From JAMCRM01 sp041685075 (GTDB lineage: Bacteria > Acidobacteriota > Terriglobia > Bryobacterales > Bryobacteraceae), in NCBI GenBank assembly GCA_041685075.1, contig JAWLGN010000004.1, positions 1 to 52,695 of the forward strand: a DNA stretch of 52,695 nt, given 5' to 3'. The notes under the pieces were generated by a model. That model did no database searches and was not told where the DNA came from. It saw nothing but the letters and a program-made list of their open reading frames with translations. Position numbers and translations under genes: made by a program. Shown piece by piece: positions 44,093 to 52,695 of the stretch (position 1 is its first letter; each line of letters starts with the position of its first letter).

Positions 44093-44172
44093 GTCCGGCC
44101 CAACCCCGGTTTCGTAAGTATTGGCTCGTTTGATTTGCTTAGGCTGTTCGGCCCTCAGGAGTTTTTAAAAGA

Positions 44173-48471
<4,299 letters not shown>

Positions 48472-48483
48472 GGAAACCAGAGA

Positions 48484-48512
48484 CGGGGGCGGGCGTTACG
48501 GCCCGGCCCCCG
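48484..48512 (+). other. rpoB-rpoC intergenic hairpin
   Basis: CGGGGGC (48484-48490) with GCCCCCG (48506-48512) and an inner GGGC (48491-48494) with GCCC (48501-48504) form a long stem with one bulged G. It lies 12 nt after the rpoB stop and about 37 nt before rpoC. No T-tract follows, so readthrough is expected; it may protect or process the message. Confidence 0.45.
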
Positions 48513-48549
48513 GCCCAGACATTTGTTTGTTAGATATTTGGAGGCAATT

Positions 48550-52695
<4,146 letters not shown>

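Larger units (their letters stand above)
43523..44172 (+). other. 650-nt rplL-rpoB spacer with promoter and hairpins
   Basis: This is an unusually long spacer for the region. It holds a strong hairpin right after rplL, a stretch of GC-rich sequence without a convincing ORF, a candidate promoter at 43840-43868 and at least two further hairpins (43887-43907 and 44078-44092) in what would be an approximately 300-nt rpoB leader. Short ORFs occur (for example 43833-44117), but their composition does not look like a real protein. Confidence 0.6.

Noticed and set aside
43833..44117. 94-codon open frame in the rpoB leader
   Set aside because: Ser/Pro-rich with no recognisable pattern, no good ribosome-binding site, and it overlaps the predicted promoter and leader hairpins.

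Overview
The window is GC-rich and gene-dense, and it looks like the chromosome of an acidobacterium of the Bryobacterales/Solibacter group. The best clue is a pair of secreted proteins that open with the N-terminal domain known from Solibacter-type genomes (the TIGR03437 family, recognised from memory). A second clue is an rplA-rplJ-rplL-rpoB-rpoC block whose RpoB carries an unusual cysteine-rich insertion. I see no rRNA, tRNA, CRISPR array, insertion sequence or phage gene.

Layout. (1) 1-5225, plus strand: envelope or exopolysaccharide genes, namely the end of a WecA/TagO-type sugar-phosphate transferase, an SGNH hydrolase-like protein, an MBOAT O-acyltransferase, an FkbM-type methyltransferase and a family 2 glycosyltransferase. 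(2) 5237-15541: four large secreted proteins forming two paralogous pairs. Two glycosidase-like proteins in tandem (+) are flanked by two parallel beta-helix proteins (-), the larger with two Ig-like and three malectin-like domains. (3) 15916-18735: a CDP-paratose-epimerase-like SDR, a secreted PIG-L deacetylase and a bacterial homologue of plant oil-body-associated proteins. (4) 26806 down to 18739, minus strand: nine genes joined by overlaps of 1-11 nt or abutting exactly. They encode a CgeB-like glycosyltransferase, a sugar nucleotidyltransferase, a methyltransferase, a glycosidase with circularly permuted order, a PIG-L deacetylase, a GT4 glycosyltransferase, a FemAB/CelD-like acyltransferase, a phosphoribosyltransferase-kinase fusion and a small HAD protein. 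This is the best candidate for an undescribed pathway, probably making a glycosylated small molecule or surface glycan. (5) 26926-41685: mostly housekeeping and metabolic genes, including a histidine phosphatase, an IolE-like isomerase, DoxX, homospermidine synthase, adenylylation-type glutamine synthetase, a beta-lactamase-fold/DUF4185-like fusion, a UbiE-type methyltransferase coupled to a Clp-like AAA ATPase, an SDR, a GAF-like protein and a lytic transglycosylase. (6) 41835-52695: ribosomal proteins L1, L10 and L7/L12, then RNA polymerase beta and beta' (rpoC runs off the end).

Regulation visible in the sequence: a probable L1 autoregulatory site before rplA, a 650-nt rplL-rpoB spacer with a consensus -10 box and several hairpins, and a clear intrinsic terminator for the malectin/beta-helix gene. 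The most striking single feature is the RpoB insert at residues 81-144. It has four cysteine pairs, and its first half copies the spacing and several residues of the beta' N-terminal zinc-binding domain encoded in the next gene.
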